A stretch of 64,000 bases of DNA from Eublepharis macularius (Eukaryota > Chordata > Lepidosauria > Squamata > Eublepharidae). Each line of letters begins with the position of its first letter. Within the stretch, counting starts at the first letter, position 1. The notes beneath the pieces were generated by a model that had not been told where the DNA came from, searched no databases, and was given only the letters and a program-made list of their open reading frames with translations. A program made the position numbers and the translations under genes. The stretch covers positions 43,345,368-43,409,367 of the forward strand of contig NC_072791.1 of the NCBI RefSeq assembly GCF_028583425.1, in the 5' to 3' direction. Positions 21,771 to 32,650 of this stretch are shown in pieces.

Positions 21771-22527
21771 TCATTCTTTTGTTGGCTGAAGTTGACATTG
21801 TTATGGTTCCCACAGCTTTTGAATGCAGATTGGTTCTGTGCTAGTTAAATATATCAGTTATGGTTATTTGTTTTAGTTAAAATATCAGTTATGGTTATTC
21901 CAGTTTTATGCTAGGAATGGATAGCTCTGTGTCCAGGTCACAGAAGGCTTTCCTCAATATATTCATCAGCATATAGGTGTTCTTATGTCTTAATATCTGT
22001 AACTCAAATGGTTCTCCCCACCCTCAGCTGATTAACATCACTGAAAGTGCAGTGAACATATGGGTGTTAAGGAAGTTTTTATGAAGACTGTTTGTGTGGG
22101 ATGTTGGAATATTTATGAGCATTTCACAATGTCACAACAGCATAGCCATTGGTAAGGTAGAGTTGGCAGGCAACAAAAAAATCCCTTTTAAACTAAGTAT
22201 AAATCGAATGCAGCTAAAGTTGAGTATCTTCTTTTGAATTGCTCCAGTAAAGCAAAACCCTCCCTGAAAATTTGAAAATTCAATATTCTTTACATTAGGA
22301 ATTTCAGACTCTGGAATTTTGAGAAGGAATTTTGGACTTTTTTCCTATGCTGGCAGAGGGAATTTGTTAGAATTTAGATTTGTGAGATGGGTTTTGTATT
22401 TTGAGAGGCCCCTTCCTTCTTGCATATTTTAAAATATGATTCCAGAGAAATGAAATATTTAGGAAAGGGAATGGAAGATTTCACTTTTTGTAGAGGATAC
22501 AGAAAGGGAGGAAAAAACCTTTCTCGT

Positions 22528-25500
22528 GATTCGGTTTCGTTTTCTCGGCCATGTCGGACGCTCCTCTCCGCAGGTCCGGGAGGAAGCGCCCGAGCAGCCT
22601 GACCGGGCGGCTGATCTGCGAAGATTAGCCCCCAGGACTCCCAGTGAGGGAGGCAGGGTCCGGAACACGGCGGGAAGAGCCCCCTGAAATCGATGCAGGG
22701 GGTAAATTGCCCGTTTGTTCCTATGGAGGCCGGCAGACGTGCGCGGCACCTCGAGTGCTGCCGGGCCATGGAAAACGACAAAGAGTAGAACTAGGCGGAA
22801 GCCTGTAAGTAAGTGAATCCCTTCTGTTATTACAAGCGCATGCGGAGTGGTGGGATCTGAAGTGAAGAAGGCTCGGGTTTCTTCCCCCTCGCTGAGTTTC
22901 AGAACTTGGTCGGCGGTCCCCCCCCCTAAAATGGCAGCGAAAAAGCAGAGTCCCGCTTTGGGCAAGTCAATTTCGGCTGCCCTGCAGGGGAAAGGAGAGT
23001 CGCTCGAGGACTTGGTGAAGAGGTCGGTTATCAAAGCCATAAAGCCCTTTGTTGACAAGCTGAATGAAACAGATCAAAGGGTGGGCTTAATTGAGAGCAA
23101 AGTGAAAACTAGGGATGTGCGTTTCGGCATTCAGAATGCCGAAAGAATGCCGAAACAAAAGTGTTTCGGCTTCTTTCGGGGAATGCTGAAACGTTTCGGG
23201 GAATGCCGAAACGTTTCGGGTAGCCGAAAGAAAAAAGCCGAAATGTTTCGGGATTCTTTCGGCTTTCTTTCGGCTTTTCAATGGGAAAATGCCTCCGTCT
23301 TCCCGGACGTCTGGGGGAGGCATTTTCCCACCGAATAAGCCCAAAATTGGTGGGGACCTTCCTCTAACCCTTCTCTAACAACCACCCAAGTTTCAGACAG
23401 ATTGGACTTTGGGGGGCCATGTTATGGCCCCCCAAAGCAGGTCCCCCCATCCTCCCATAAGAAAGCGAAGGAGCAGCATATTGTTAGCATGCTGCTGCTC
23501 ATCTTTCTTCATTATTTCCTATGGGGAAAAAATGAAGAGGCAGGCTTCCTTTGCCAGGGGTGGCATTTTGCATGCAAAATGCCCCCTCACCCTCAGGGGC
23601 CCTTCTCCCACCCCTCCTCCCACCCCCCACCAAGGCTCAGCCTGCTCCCACTTGGGGGGGGCCATTTCATGGCCTCCCCAAGTAGGTGCTCTAATCTCTA
23701 CCACTGACAGCTGGGGGAGGCTTGTGTTGCCAGGGGTGGCATTTTGCATGCAAAATGCCCCCAAGCCCTCAGGGGCCCTTCTCCCACCCTTCCCCCCACC
23801 CCCCACCCAGGCTCAGACTGCTCCCACTTGGGGGGGGCATTTCATGGCCTCCCCAAGTAGGTGCTCTTTTCTCTACCACTGACAGCTGGGGAAGGCTTGT
23901 CTTGCCAGGGGTGGCATTTTGCATGCAAAATGCCCCCCAGCCCTCTGGGGCCCTTCTCCCACCCTTCCTCCCACCCCCCACCAAGGCTCAGACTGCTCCC
24001 ACTTGGGGGGGGCCATTTCATGGCCTCCCCAAGTAGGTCCTCTCAGCCCCTAAAGTCCACCCCTTACAGCCCCACACAAACCCAATTCCCCCCCAGCTGC
24101 CACACACAGACCCAAATCCCCACATTAGCCCCTCACAGACCCAAATCCACCCCCACCTGCCCCACACCCATAACCCCAGGAACAGGCTGGCAAAGGCCAG
24201 CCCTCTCCCTTTGTTCCCTATGCTGGGAACTTCTAAACTCTCTTTCCCTGGGCAATTCTGCACAGCCCAGGGGTGCCACAATGGTGGGCACACTTCTGAG
24301 TGCCAGCTGGTCCCTGTGAAAGAGCACCTGAACCACAGACACCCTCCCTCAAATTCCCCCACCACCTACAGAGATGGCTGGCCAGCCAGCCCCATTGTTC
24401 CCTATGATGGGAACCAACTGCACAACAAAGAATAAAACAAGAACAACACAAAATAAAGTTTTAAATTTTTTTTTCTCCCTTCCAAAGTACAAGTAGGCAA
24501 AGCATTATGACACATTACACCAGCAGTCCCCCACACAGAAAAATTAAAACAAAACTCACTTAACATCAGAGAATCACAAAACACGATTCCTGTCAAAAAC
24601 ACTTTATTTCTTGAACAGCTTTAGGTTACACAGCAGGGGGGAACACCAAAGGGCATGGCAGCACTATCTTACACAAAAATAACACAACTCACTTAACATC
24701 AGAGAATCACAAAAGCACAATTCCTGTCAAAAACACTTTATTTCTTGAACAGCTTTAGGCTACACAGCAGGGGGGGAACACCAAAGGGCATGGAAGCAGT
24801 ATCTTACACAAAAATAACACAACTCACTTCACATTAAAGAATCACCCCAAAAAATTGCTGTCAAAAGCACTTTATTTCTGTAACTGCTTTAGGTTACACA
24901 GTAGGAAGGCACCACAGAGCAGGAAAGCAGTGTACTACACAAAAATAACACAACTCACTTCACATCAGAGAATCACACAAACACAATTGCTGTCAAAAAC
25001 GGTGAAGTGGGTTGTATTATTTTTTGTAGTACATTGCTATCATGCCCTGTTGTGCCCTCCTACTGTGTAACCTAAAGCTGTTCAAGGGCATGGCAGCACT
25101 ATCTTACACAAAAATAACACAACTCACTTAACATCAGAGAATCACAAAAACACAATTCCTGGCAAAAACACTTTATTTCTTGAACAGCTTTAGGTTACAC
25201 AGTAGGAGGGCACAACAGGGCATGATAGCAATGTACTACAAAAAATAATACAACCCACTTCACCGTTTTTGACAGCAATTGTGTTTGTGTGATTCTCTGA
25301 TGTGAAGTGAGTTGTGTTATTTTTGTGTAGTACACTGCTTTCCTGCTCTGTGGTGCCTTCCTACTGTGTAACCTAAAGCAGTTACAGAAATAAAGTGCTT
25401 TTGACAGCAATTTTTGGGGTGATTCTTTAATGTGAAGTGAGTTGTGTTATTTTTGTGTAAGATACTGCTTCCATGCCCTTTGGTGTTCCCCCCCTGCTGT

Positions 25501-27717
25501 GTAGCCTAAAGCTGTTCAAGAAATAAAGTGTTTTTGACAGGAATTGTGCTTTTGTGATTCTCTGATGTTAAGTGAGTTGTGTTATTTTTGTGTAAGATAG
25601 TGCTGCCATGCCCTTTGGTGTTCCCCCCTGCTGTGTAACCTAAAGCTGTTCAAGAAATAAAGTGTTTTTGACAGGAATCGTGTTTTGTGATTCTCTGATG
25701 TTAAGTGAGTTTTGTTTTAATTTTTCTGTGTGGGGGACTGCTGGTGTAATGTGTCATAATGCTTTGCCTACTTGTACTTTGGAAGGGAGAAAAAAAAATT
25801 TAAAACTTTATTTTGTGTTGTTCTTGTTTTATTCTTTGTTGTGCAGTTGGTTCCCATCATAGGGAACAATGGGGCTGGCTGGCCAGCCATCTCTGTAGGT
25901 GGTGGGGGAATTTGAGGGAGGGTGTCTGTGGTTCAGGTGCTCTTTCACAGGGACCAGCTGGCACTCAGAAGTGTGCCCACCATTGTGGCACCCCTGGGCT
26001 GTGCAGAATTGCCCAGGGAAAGAGAGTTTAGAAGTTCCCAGCATAGGGAACAAAGGGAGAGGGCTGGCCTTTGCCAGCCTGTTCCTGGGGTTATGGGTGT
26101 GGGGCAGGTGGGGGTGGATTTGGGTCTGTGAGGGGCTAATGTGGGGATTTGGGTCTGTGTGTGGCAGCTGGGGGGGAATTGGGTTTGTGTGGGGCTGTAA
26201 GGGGTGGACTTTAGGGGCTGAGAGGACCTACTTGGGGAGGCCATGAAATGGCCCCCCCAAGTGGGAGCAGTCTGAGCCTTGGTGGGGGGTGGGAGGAGGG
26301 GTGGGAGAAGGGCCCCTGAGGGCTGGGGGGCATTTTGCATGCAAAATGCCACCCCTGGCAAAGGAAGCCTGCCTCTTCATTTTTTCCCCATAGGAAATAA
26401 TGAAGAAAGATGAGCAGCAGCATGCTAACAATATGCTGCTCCTTCGCTTTCTTATGGGAGGATGGGGGGACCTGCTTTGGGGGGCCATAACATGGCCCCC
26501 CAAAGTTCAATCTGTCTGAAACTTGGGTGGTTGTTAGAGAAGGGTTAGAGGAAGGTCCCCACCAATTTTGGGCTTATTCGGTGGGAAAATGCCTCCTCCA
26601 GGCGTCCTGGAAGACGGAGGCATTTTCCCTTAGAAAAAAGCCGAAAGAATGCCGAAATAATGCCGAAAGAATCCCGAAAGCCGAAAGAGATTCTTGTTTC
26701 GGCTTTAACGATAGAGAATCTTCTTTCGGCTTTCTACTTTCGGCTATAGCCGAAAATTTTTGGCTTGCACACCCCTAGTGAAAACCATTAAGGAAGTAGC
26801 GGGGGGGGGCAGAGAAGTCTGCTCGGGAAAATGCGTCACTCGTGAGGGCAACGAACAAAGAGTTAAAGCTGGTGGAGAACCAGCTGATCGGGCTACAAGT
26901 GGAACGAACACAGACAATTTTGCGCCTCCAGAACGTGAAAGAGGAGGAAAATGAGGATTTAAGGGATCTTGCCTCGGAACTATTGGCGACACCCGCGAGG
27001 GCAACTAAAGAAGAGGTAGAAAGCGCCATTTTGGAAGTCCGTCGGGCTTCTTCAAAATATGCAATGAAGCGTCAGCTGCCTCGCGAGATCATCATCGATT
27101 TTTCATCTAAGAGGATCCGAGACACTATCCTATATAACTCATACAATGCGGACCTGGACTTTCTGGGTAGTAAGGTTAAGATACTGAAGGACGTTCCATT
27201 CCTAGTTCGGAAAAGGAGATTTAAGTATAAAAGGTTTGCAGCTCTTCTGAGGGAACGTGGAATAAAGTATAAATGGCTATTTCCGGAAGGTATCTGGTTT
27301 AGTTACAAAGATCAAGCTTACAAGATAACACTAGAAGATCAACTAAGGGATTTTGAGGACAAAAACCAAGAATTTCAGCAAGACACCAAGCAAGAAGAAA
27401 AGGATTTGAAGCCTGAAGGGGGGGGGGACGAGCACTGCAGTTGCAGCTGCTCAGAGAGAATTGCGTCCGAGGCCCAGGGGGGGGGGAGGAAGACTTAATT
27501 TGGATTGTAATCTGTATTTTGCAAGGTCAACCACTCCATCAATATCTTACAAAGTTTTAATTTTTTAATAATGGCAGTATGAAGGGAAAGCATTATTTGT
27601 AGTGTAGTGTTGTTATATGTTGCTGTTTTTTTTTCTTTTCTTCCCGTCCCCCTTCTTTCCCTTTGTATTGTTAGTTAATGTAAGTAACAAAAAAATAAAA
27701 AAAAATTAAAAAAAACC
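22528..27717 (+). mobile_element. ORF1-only half-L1 (HAL1-like) retroelement, interrupted
   Basis: The body runs from GATTCGGTTTCG (22528) to an A-rich tail ending at 27717, flanked by CCTTTCTCGT at 22518-22527 and 27718-27727. Without the 3.67-kb foldback insertion it is about 1.5 kb. It carries a 5' leader, an L1 ORF1 and about 210 bp of 3' sequence with poly-A, but no ORF2. ORF1 begins near 22931 (MAAKKQSP) with a heptad-like stretch (DLVKRSVIKAIKPFVDKLN). It resumes after 26778 and contains the L1 ORF1p RNA-binding wording RASSKYAMKRQLPREIII and KRIRDTILYN, stopping at 27498. A G-run near 26803 shifts the frame. Structurally this is a half-L1, or a prematurely polyadenylated L1 transcript. 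Confidence 0.75.
23110..26777. mobile_element. Giant foldback transposon with tandem-repeat arms (hAT-like, 8-bp TSD)
   Basis: The 3668-bp element has termini TAGGGATGTGC (left) and, inward from the right, TAGGGGTGTGCAAGCC, flanked by identical 8-bp duplications GTGAAAAC (23102-23109 and 26778-26785). It is one huge inverted repeat. The left arm runs to 25085, the right arm starts at 25180, and a 94-bp spacer lies between. Arm identity is very high; several 200-350-bp open frames read identically on the two strands. Outer arm parts are TTCGGC/GCCGAA-rich. Each arm then has a 175-bp unit, three copies on the left (from 23553, 23729, 23904) and one on the right. Nearest the centre are several roughly 125-bp units containing TTTATTTCTTGAACAGCTTT. 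No transposase is seen. Confidence 0.9.
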
Positions 27718-27917
27718 CCTTTCTCGTAATAGTGTAATTTTCCAAGCTTACTAACATTTATCTTGTCGTAATGCATTATGGTGGGAAGTGGCGTCACTTC
27801 CAGGAGCACTTCCAGAAGTGACATCATCACACATTTTGGGGGAGCGCGTGTGCTTTGTGTGAGCACTCATGATAATAGAGAGTTCCATCACCTCTTTTCC
27901 CAGAAAAAAACGCCCTG

Positions 27918-28344
27918 ATCAATGCTATTGGTCTGTATGAGGCTGGGGCTGAGAGATCTTTATTCCCTTTTGGTATAGTCACTATTGTCGCTTCCTTCCA
28001 GGACTGGGGGGATGTGCCATTCTCTAGTATATTGTTAGAGATCCCAGTCAATGGCCCAGTAAGCTATTAGTAAAAGACTTATAGTACTCCGCAGGGAATC
28101 CATAAGGGCCAGGTGTTTTATTGTACTGTAGAATTTTGATTACTTCTTGTACTTCATTGATTGAGAGGCGTTTCCCCAAAATCTCCCTATAATATGAGGA
28201 AATTTGCTTCACAAGTTTGATTCTAAATAGTCTGCAATGTTTTTCTGATCTGGTCCTATGGTTGAGTAAAGGGATTTGTAACAAGATGTGAGAATGTGAA
28301 TAATGTCTCTAGATTTCACCTATAACACTCCTTTTGAGTCTCTA
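27918..28344 (-). pseudogene. L1 ORF2 segment (RT N-terminal part)
   Basis: On the minus strand this reads KILQYNKTPGPYGFPAEYYK followed by LENGTSPQSWKEATIVTIPK and a SYRPIALI stretch, the start of the L1 reverse-transcriptase domain. It joins 20693-21277 once the hAT-like insert is removed, and it is cut on its 5' side by the CR1 insertion. Stops and frameshifts show it is dead. Confidence 0.85.
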
Positions 28345-31300
28345 ATATAAGAACATAAGAACATAAGCAAAGCCATGTTGGATCAGGCCAGTGGCCCATC
28401 CAGTCCAACATTTTGTCACACACAGTGGCTAGAAATCCAGTGCCATCTAAAGGACTGTCAGTGAGGCCAGGACACCAGAAGCCCTCCCACTGCCTTCCTT
28501 CCAGCACCAAGACAACAGAGCACCACCTCCCCACAAAGAGAATACCATCTATCTCCTGTGGCTAATAGCCACTGATGGACCTCTGCTCCATATATTTGTC
28601 CAGTCCCCTCTTGAAGCTGGCAATGCTTGTAGCTGCCACCACCTCCTGTGGCAACGAATTCCATGTGTTTATCACCCTTTGTGTAAAGTAGTATTTTCTT
28701 CTATCTGTTCTAACCCGACTGCTCAATAATTTCATAGAGTGCCCACGAGTTCTTGTATTGTGAGAAAGGGAGAAAAACACATCTTTCTCTACCTTCTCTA
28801 ACCCGTGCATTATCTTGTAAACCTCTATCATGTCTCCCCTCAGTCGTCTTTTCTCCAGGCTAAAGAGCCCCAAGCGCCTCAATCTTTCCTCATAGGGAAA
28901 GTGTTCCAACCCTTTAATCATTTTAGTTGCCCTTCTCTGTACTTTTTCCAGTGCTATGATATCTTTTTTAAGGTGTGGCGACCAGAACTGTACACAGTAC
29001 TCCAAATGAGGCCTCACCATCGATTTATACAGAGGCATTATGATACCGGCTGATTTGTTTTCAATCCCTTTCCTAATAACCCCTAGCATAGCATTAGCTT
29101 TTTTTATGGCAGTCGCACACTGTGCTGACGTTTTTAGTGAGTTATCTATCATGACTCCAAGATCTCTCTCTTGGTCAGTCTCCGCCAGTTCAGACCCCAT
29201 CAACTTGTATTTATATTTTGGATTTTTGGTTCCAATGTGCATTACTTTGCACTTGGCTACATTGAACCTCATTTGCCACATGGATGCCCACTCTTCTAGC
29301 CTCGACAGATCCCTTTGGAGTGCCTCACAATCCTCTCTGGCTTTCACCACCCTGATCAATTTCGTGTCATCTGCAAATTTAGCCACTTCACTGCTTAATC
29401 CCAATGCCAAATCATTAATAAACAAGTTAAAAAGCATTGGACCCAATACCGACCCCTGTGGCACCCCACTGCTCACCACCCTCCACTGTGAGAAGTGCCC
29501 GTTTATACTCACTCTCTGTTTCCTATTAATTAGCCAGTTTTCGATCCACAAGAGGACTTGGCCCTTTATCCCATAGCTACTGAGCTTACTTAGGAGCCTT
29601 TGATGAGGAACTTTGTCAAAAGCTTTCTGGAAGTCAAGATAAACAATATCTATCGGGTCTCCCTTGTCCACTTGTTTGTTCACTCCCTCAAAGAACTCTA
29701 ACAGATTGGTGAGACAAGATCTTCCCTTACAGAACCCATGCTGAGTTTTCCTCATCAGCTTTTGGTCATCAATGTGCCCACTAATTTTATTTTTGATAAT
29801 AGTTTCCACCAACTTACCCGGTATTGACGTCAGGCTGACTGGCCTGTAATTTCCCGGATCTCCCCTGGAACCTTTTTTAAAGATGGGGACAACATTAGCT
29901 ACCTTCCAGTCCTCAGGAACAGATGCAGAGTTTAATGACAGATTACATATTTTTGTGAGGAGATCTACAAGTTCACACTTGAGTTCTTTCAGAACTCTTG
30001 GATGTATGCCATCTGGGCCCGGTGATTTATCAGTTTTTAAATTATCTAGCAGTCGCATAACCTCCTCTCTCGTCACCTCAATGTGACTCAGGTCTTTCAA
30101 AACCCCTCCCAAAGTCAGTGCTTCCGGAGTGGGCATGCACTTCTTATCTTCCACAGTGAAGACAGAAGCAAAGAACGCATTCAGCTTCTCGGCCATTTCC
30201 CTATCACCCTTTAGTAATCCTTTTACGCCTTGGTCATCCAAGGGCCCCACTGCCTCCCTAGCTGGTTTCCTACTTCTAATATATTTAAAGAATTGTTTAT
30301 TGTTTTTCTTTATGTTCTTTGCAATATGCTCCTCATATTCCCTTTTTGCCTGTCTGATCACAGACTTGCACTTTTTTTGCCACAGCTTATGCTCCTTTTT
30401 ATCAACCTCACTCCGACTAGTTTTCCACTGCCTAAAAGAATCCTTTTTACCTTTTACAGCTTCTATTACATTGCTTGTTAACCATGCTGGCCTTTTCCTA
30501 AACCTATTTGTGCCTTTCCTAACCAGCGGTATATATTTAATTTGAGCTTCCAGGATTGTAGTTTTAAATAGTCTCCAAGATTCCCCAAGTGTTTTGACCT
30601 TTTTTACTTTCCCTTTCAGTTTCTTCTTCACGTACCCCCTCATCTCAGAAAAGTTACCCCTTTTGAAGTTAAACATGGCTGTGTTGGTCTTATTAGGCAA
30701 TTTCCTATTTATACATATGTTGTACTCAATAACATTATGGTCACTGTTCCCAAGTGGTGCAATCACATTTACATCTCTCACCAGGTCTTCAGCATTACTG
30801 AGGACCAAATCCAGGATCACCTCTCCCCTAGTAGGTTCTGTAACCATCTGTTCCATAGCACAGTCATTGAGACAGTCTAGAAACTCACTTTCTCTCCCCC
30901 GATTCGAACACCCATTGGCCCAGTCAATGTGTGGGTAGTTAAAATCACCCATTACAACACAGTTTTTTTGTTTAGCAGCCATCTTTAATCCTGTCATCAT
31001 TTTATAATCCTCCTCTATTTTCTGATCTGGAGGGCGATAACAAACTCCCACAGTTAAGTTTCCATTTGGGCCCGTAATTTCAACCCATAGCATTTCCAGA
31101 AGCGAATCTAATTCAGTTACCTTCTCAATCTTACTGGAATGTATACCTTCTCTGACATATAGAGCCACCCCACCACCAACCCTTCCCTCCCTATCCTTCC
31201 GATATAATTTATATCCAGGAATCACCGTGTCCCACTGATTTTCCTCATCCCACCAAGTTTCTGATATGCCCACAATGTCTATGGATTCGCCCAACACTAA

Positions 31301-31566
31301 ACATTCCAGCTCCCCAATTTTACCTCGGACACTTCTAGCATTTGTATATAAACAGCTGTAACTTCCCCGGCACACTTTGCCTCGAGACGTAGTTAGGTCA
31401 TCTGCACTGTTTGTCTCCATCTCAGTTGACAACTCTAATCTATCTCCCTGTAGAAGTGTTATACCTAGCCCTTCATCTCTCTGAGATGAACCATCCTGAA
31501 CCAGAGACACTTTATCTCTTGTCGGCTTTCCCCTAGCATTTAGTTTAAAAACTGCTCTGCCACCTT
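28345..31566 (-). mobile_element. CR1 LINE with complete ORF2, inserted in the L1
   Basis: The 3' end lies at about 28349, where two and a half copies of an 8-bp unit (TTATGTTC on the element strand) form the terminal microsatellite typical of CR1. The roughly 210-bp 3' UTR is followed by ORF2 (28562-31510) and about 56 bp of 5' sequence, so the copy is truncated upstream of ORF2 or within ORF1. L1 sequence resumes on both sides. CR1 insertions usually make no clear target duplication, and none was seen. Confidence 0.9.
28562..31510 (-). CDS. CR1 ORF2 protein: APE endonuclease plus reverse transcriptase, 982 aa, intact
   Basis: The frame is uninterrupted for 982 codons, about the usual CR1 ORF2 length. 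The N-terminal part is an APE-type endonuclease: NARS (Asn57), SETWWDE, YRPP, GDFN and the catalytic SDH (Ser256-Asp257-His258). The middle is a reverse transcriptase with DKSPGPDGIHPRVLK, YLDFQKAFDKV, SGVPQGSVLGPMLF and a FADD box at residues 712-715 (29366-29377). The C-terminal part contains RLDYC-like LEYCVQFW and VQRRATKMI motifs and ends YMEQRSISGY. The protein nicks target DNA and copies the element RNA from the nick. It lies antisense to SPTLC2 in intron 1. All key residues that I can check are present, so it could encode active protein, though this copy probably lacks a promoter and ORF1. Confidence 0.93.
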   Translation of the reverse strand: MSLVQDGSSQRDEGLGITLLQGDRLELSTEMETNSADDLTTSRGKVCRGSYSCLYTNARSVRGKIGELECLVLGESIDIVGISETWWDEENQWDTVIPGYKLYRKDREGRVGGGVALYVREGIHSSKIEKVTELDSLLEMLWVEITGPNGNLTVGVCYRPPDQKIEEDYKMMTGLKMAAKQKNCVVMGDFNYPHIDWANGCSNRGRESEFLDCLNDCAMEQMVTEPTRGEVILDLVLSNAEDLVRDVNVIAPLGNSDHNVIEYNICINRKLPNKTNTAMFNFKRGNFSEMRGYVKKKLKGKVKKVKTLGESWRLFKTTILEAQIKYIPLVRKGTNRFRKRPAWLTSNVIEAVKGKKDSFRQWKTSRSEVDKKEHKLWQKKCKSVIRQAKREYEEHIAKNIKKNNKQFFKYIRSRKPAREAVGPLDDQGVKGLLKGDREMAEKLNAFFASVFTVEDKKCMPTPEALTLGGVLKDLSHIEVTREEVMRLLDNLKTDKSPGPDGIHPRVLKELKCELVDLLTKICNLSLNSASVPEDWKVANVVPIFKKGSRGDPGNYRPVSLTSIPGKLVETIIKNKISGHIDDQKLMRKTQHGFCKGRSCLTNLLEFFEGVNKQVDKGDPIDIVYLDFQKAFDKVPHQRLLSKLSSYGIKGQVLLWIENWLINRKQRVSINGHFSQWRVVSSGVPQGSVLGPMLFNLFINDLALGLSSEVAKFADDTKLIRVVKAREDCEALQRDLSRLEEWASMWQMRFNVAKCKVMHIGTKNPKYKYKLMGSELAETDQERDLGVMIDNSLKTSAQCATAIKKANAMLGVIRKGIENKSAGIIMPLYKSMVRPHLEYCVQFWSPHLKKDIIALEKVQRRATKMIKGLEHFPYEERLRRLGLFSLEKRRLRGDMIEVYKIMHGLEKVEKDVFFSLSHNTRTRGHSMKLLSSRVRTDRRKYYFTQRVINTWNSLPQEVVAATSIASFKRGLDKYMEQRSISGY

Positions 31567-32650
31567 TTTGATTTTATGACTGATAAAATTTGCTTGTCTT
31601 CTCTCTTTAACTTTCCAAGAGAAAAGTCTAAGTGATTTTGGAGATATATTCCAGAATTTTTGTTTTAAATAAATTAAATTCCTCTGTATTTGAGAGGTTT
31701 CTAATTCCTCTAGTGCGCTGCATTGGGCAAGGAGCTTTTTGTAAATTTGTTTACTTCCTCTTTGCTTGTGTTCTTTCTCTAAACAGTCTGTCAGCTAGTA
31801 GTTTAATTCTAATGTGTTGTCTTTTTTTTAATGTACTGCCAAGTTGATTAGTCTACCTCGAAGAACTGCCTTCATTGTATCCCAAACCACTGGTAGTGAG
31901 GTCTCCTTATCTAGGTTTTCCTTTTAAAAGTTTAGAATTTCAGTGTTAATTTGTTCATTTAGTACTTTATTCAATATTCAGTGACCGTGTGTGGTTTTTT
32001 TTTGGTAAACTGGAGAATGCTATATAGCATTCAATCCAGGCGTGATCTGTCCAAAGTTTCTGTCCAATTTCTACTTTTGTAATTTTGTCAGTTAATGAAG
32101 GAGAGGAGTAGTATTTTTCCAGAAGAGGAGGAAGTGCAGTAATTGTTGATTTACGTTTCAGAGTTTTTTCACAAAATGGGATTTGTCCATTTGTAGGTCA
32201 GAGCCATAATTTAAATCACCTCCTAGAGTAAGATCTCCTCCTGCAAAATTTTGTAGAATGTTTAGTGTTTCCTCTAAGAAAGGAATCTGTGTCATTTGGA
32301 GCATAGATTGTGGCTAAGGTAACTGGATGATTTTCCAGGGAGTCTTTCACAAATAGATAACGATCTCTAGGATCTTTTTTGGTCCCTTTCAAAATAAATT
32401 GAGCATTATTTGCCATTAAAATGGCCACTCCTCTGGCCTTTGGGGAACTGGAGGCTGAATATTGTTGGAAGAAATATCTTGTCTGTAAATTCCACCCCCC
32501 CCCCCCCGCATTAACTTAGTATGAGTCCCTTGCAAAAAGACTATTTCTGGCTTCATTTTCACAAGGTGTGTTGAGATTCTCTTTAGCTTTATTTTATTAT
32601 TGAGACCTCTGACATTTACAAAAATAATCTTAACCATTGCAGGCATGTCC
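31567..32650 (-). pseudogene. L1 ORF2 5' part (endonuclease domain remnant)
   Basis: From 32646 downward the minus strand reads VKIIFVNVRGLNNKIK and MKPEIVFLQGTHTK, the opening of an L1 endonuclease (N.RGLN, then FLQETH with Gly replacing the catalytic Glu). At 32216-32428 it continues MANNAQFILKGTKKDPRDRY and TLATIYAPND. Frameshifts, including a poly-C run near 32498, break the frame. This is the 5' portion of the split L1. Confidence 0.85.

Larger units (their letters stand above)
21278..27917. mobile_element. hAT-like DNA transposon with perfect 8-bp TSD, carrying later insertions
   Basis: The ends are CAGGGCTTTTTTTGAGGGGG (21278) and, read inward from the right, CAGGGCGTTTTTTTCTGGGA (27917). 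They are flanked by identical 8-bp duplications ATCAATGC (21270-21277 and 27918-27925). An 8-bp duplication with CAGGG-type termini is typical of the hAT superfamily. The L1 reading resumes exactly across the duplication. No transposase is recognisable, so this is a non-autonomous copy. About 5.2 kb of its 6.64 kb is explained by a half-L1 (22528-27717), which itself contains the giant foldback. Confidence 0.85.

Noticed and set aside
24018..26246. Pairs of identical 66-138-codon open frames on opposite strands
   Set aside because: They are mirror images produced by the foldback arms, and low-complexity Pro/His-rich; not genes.
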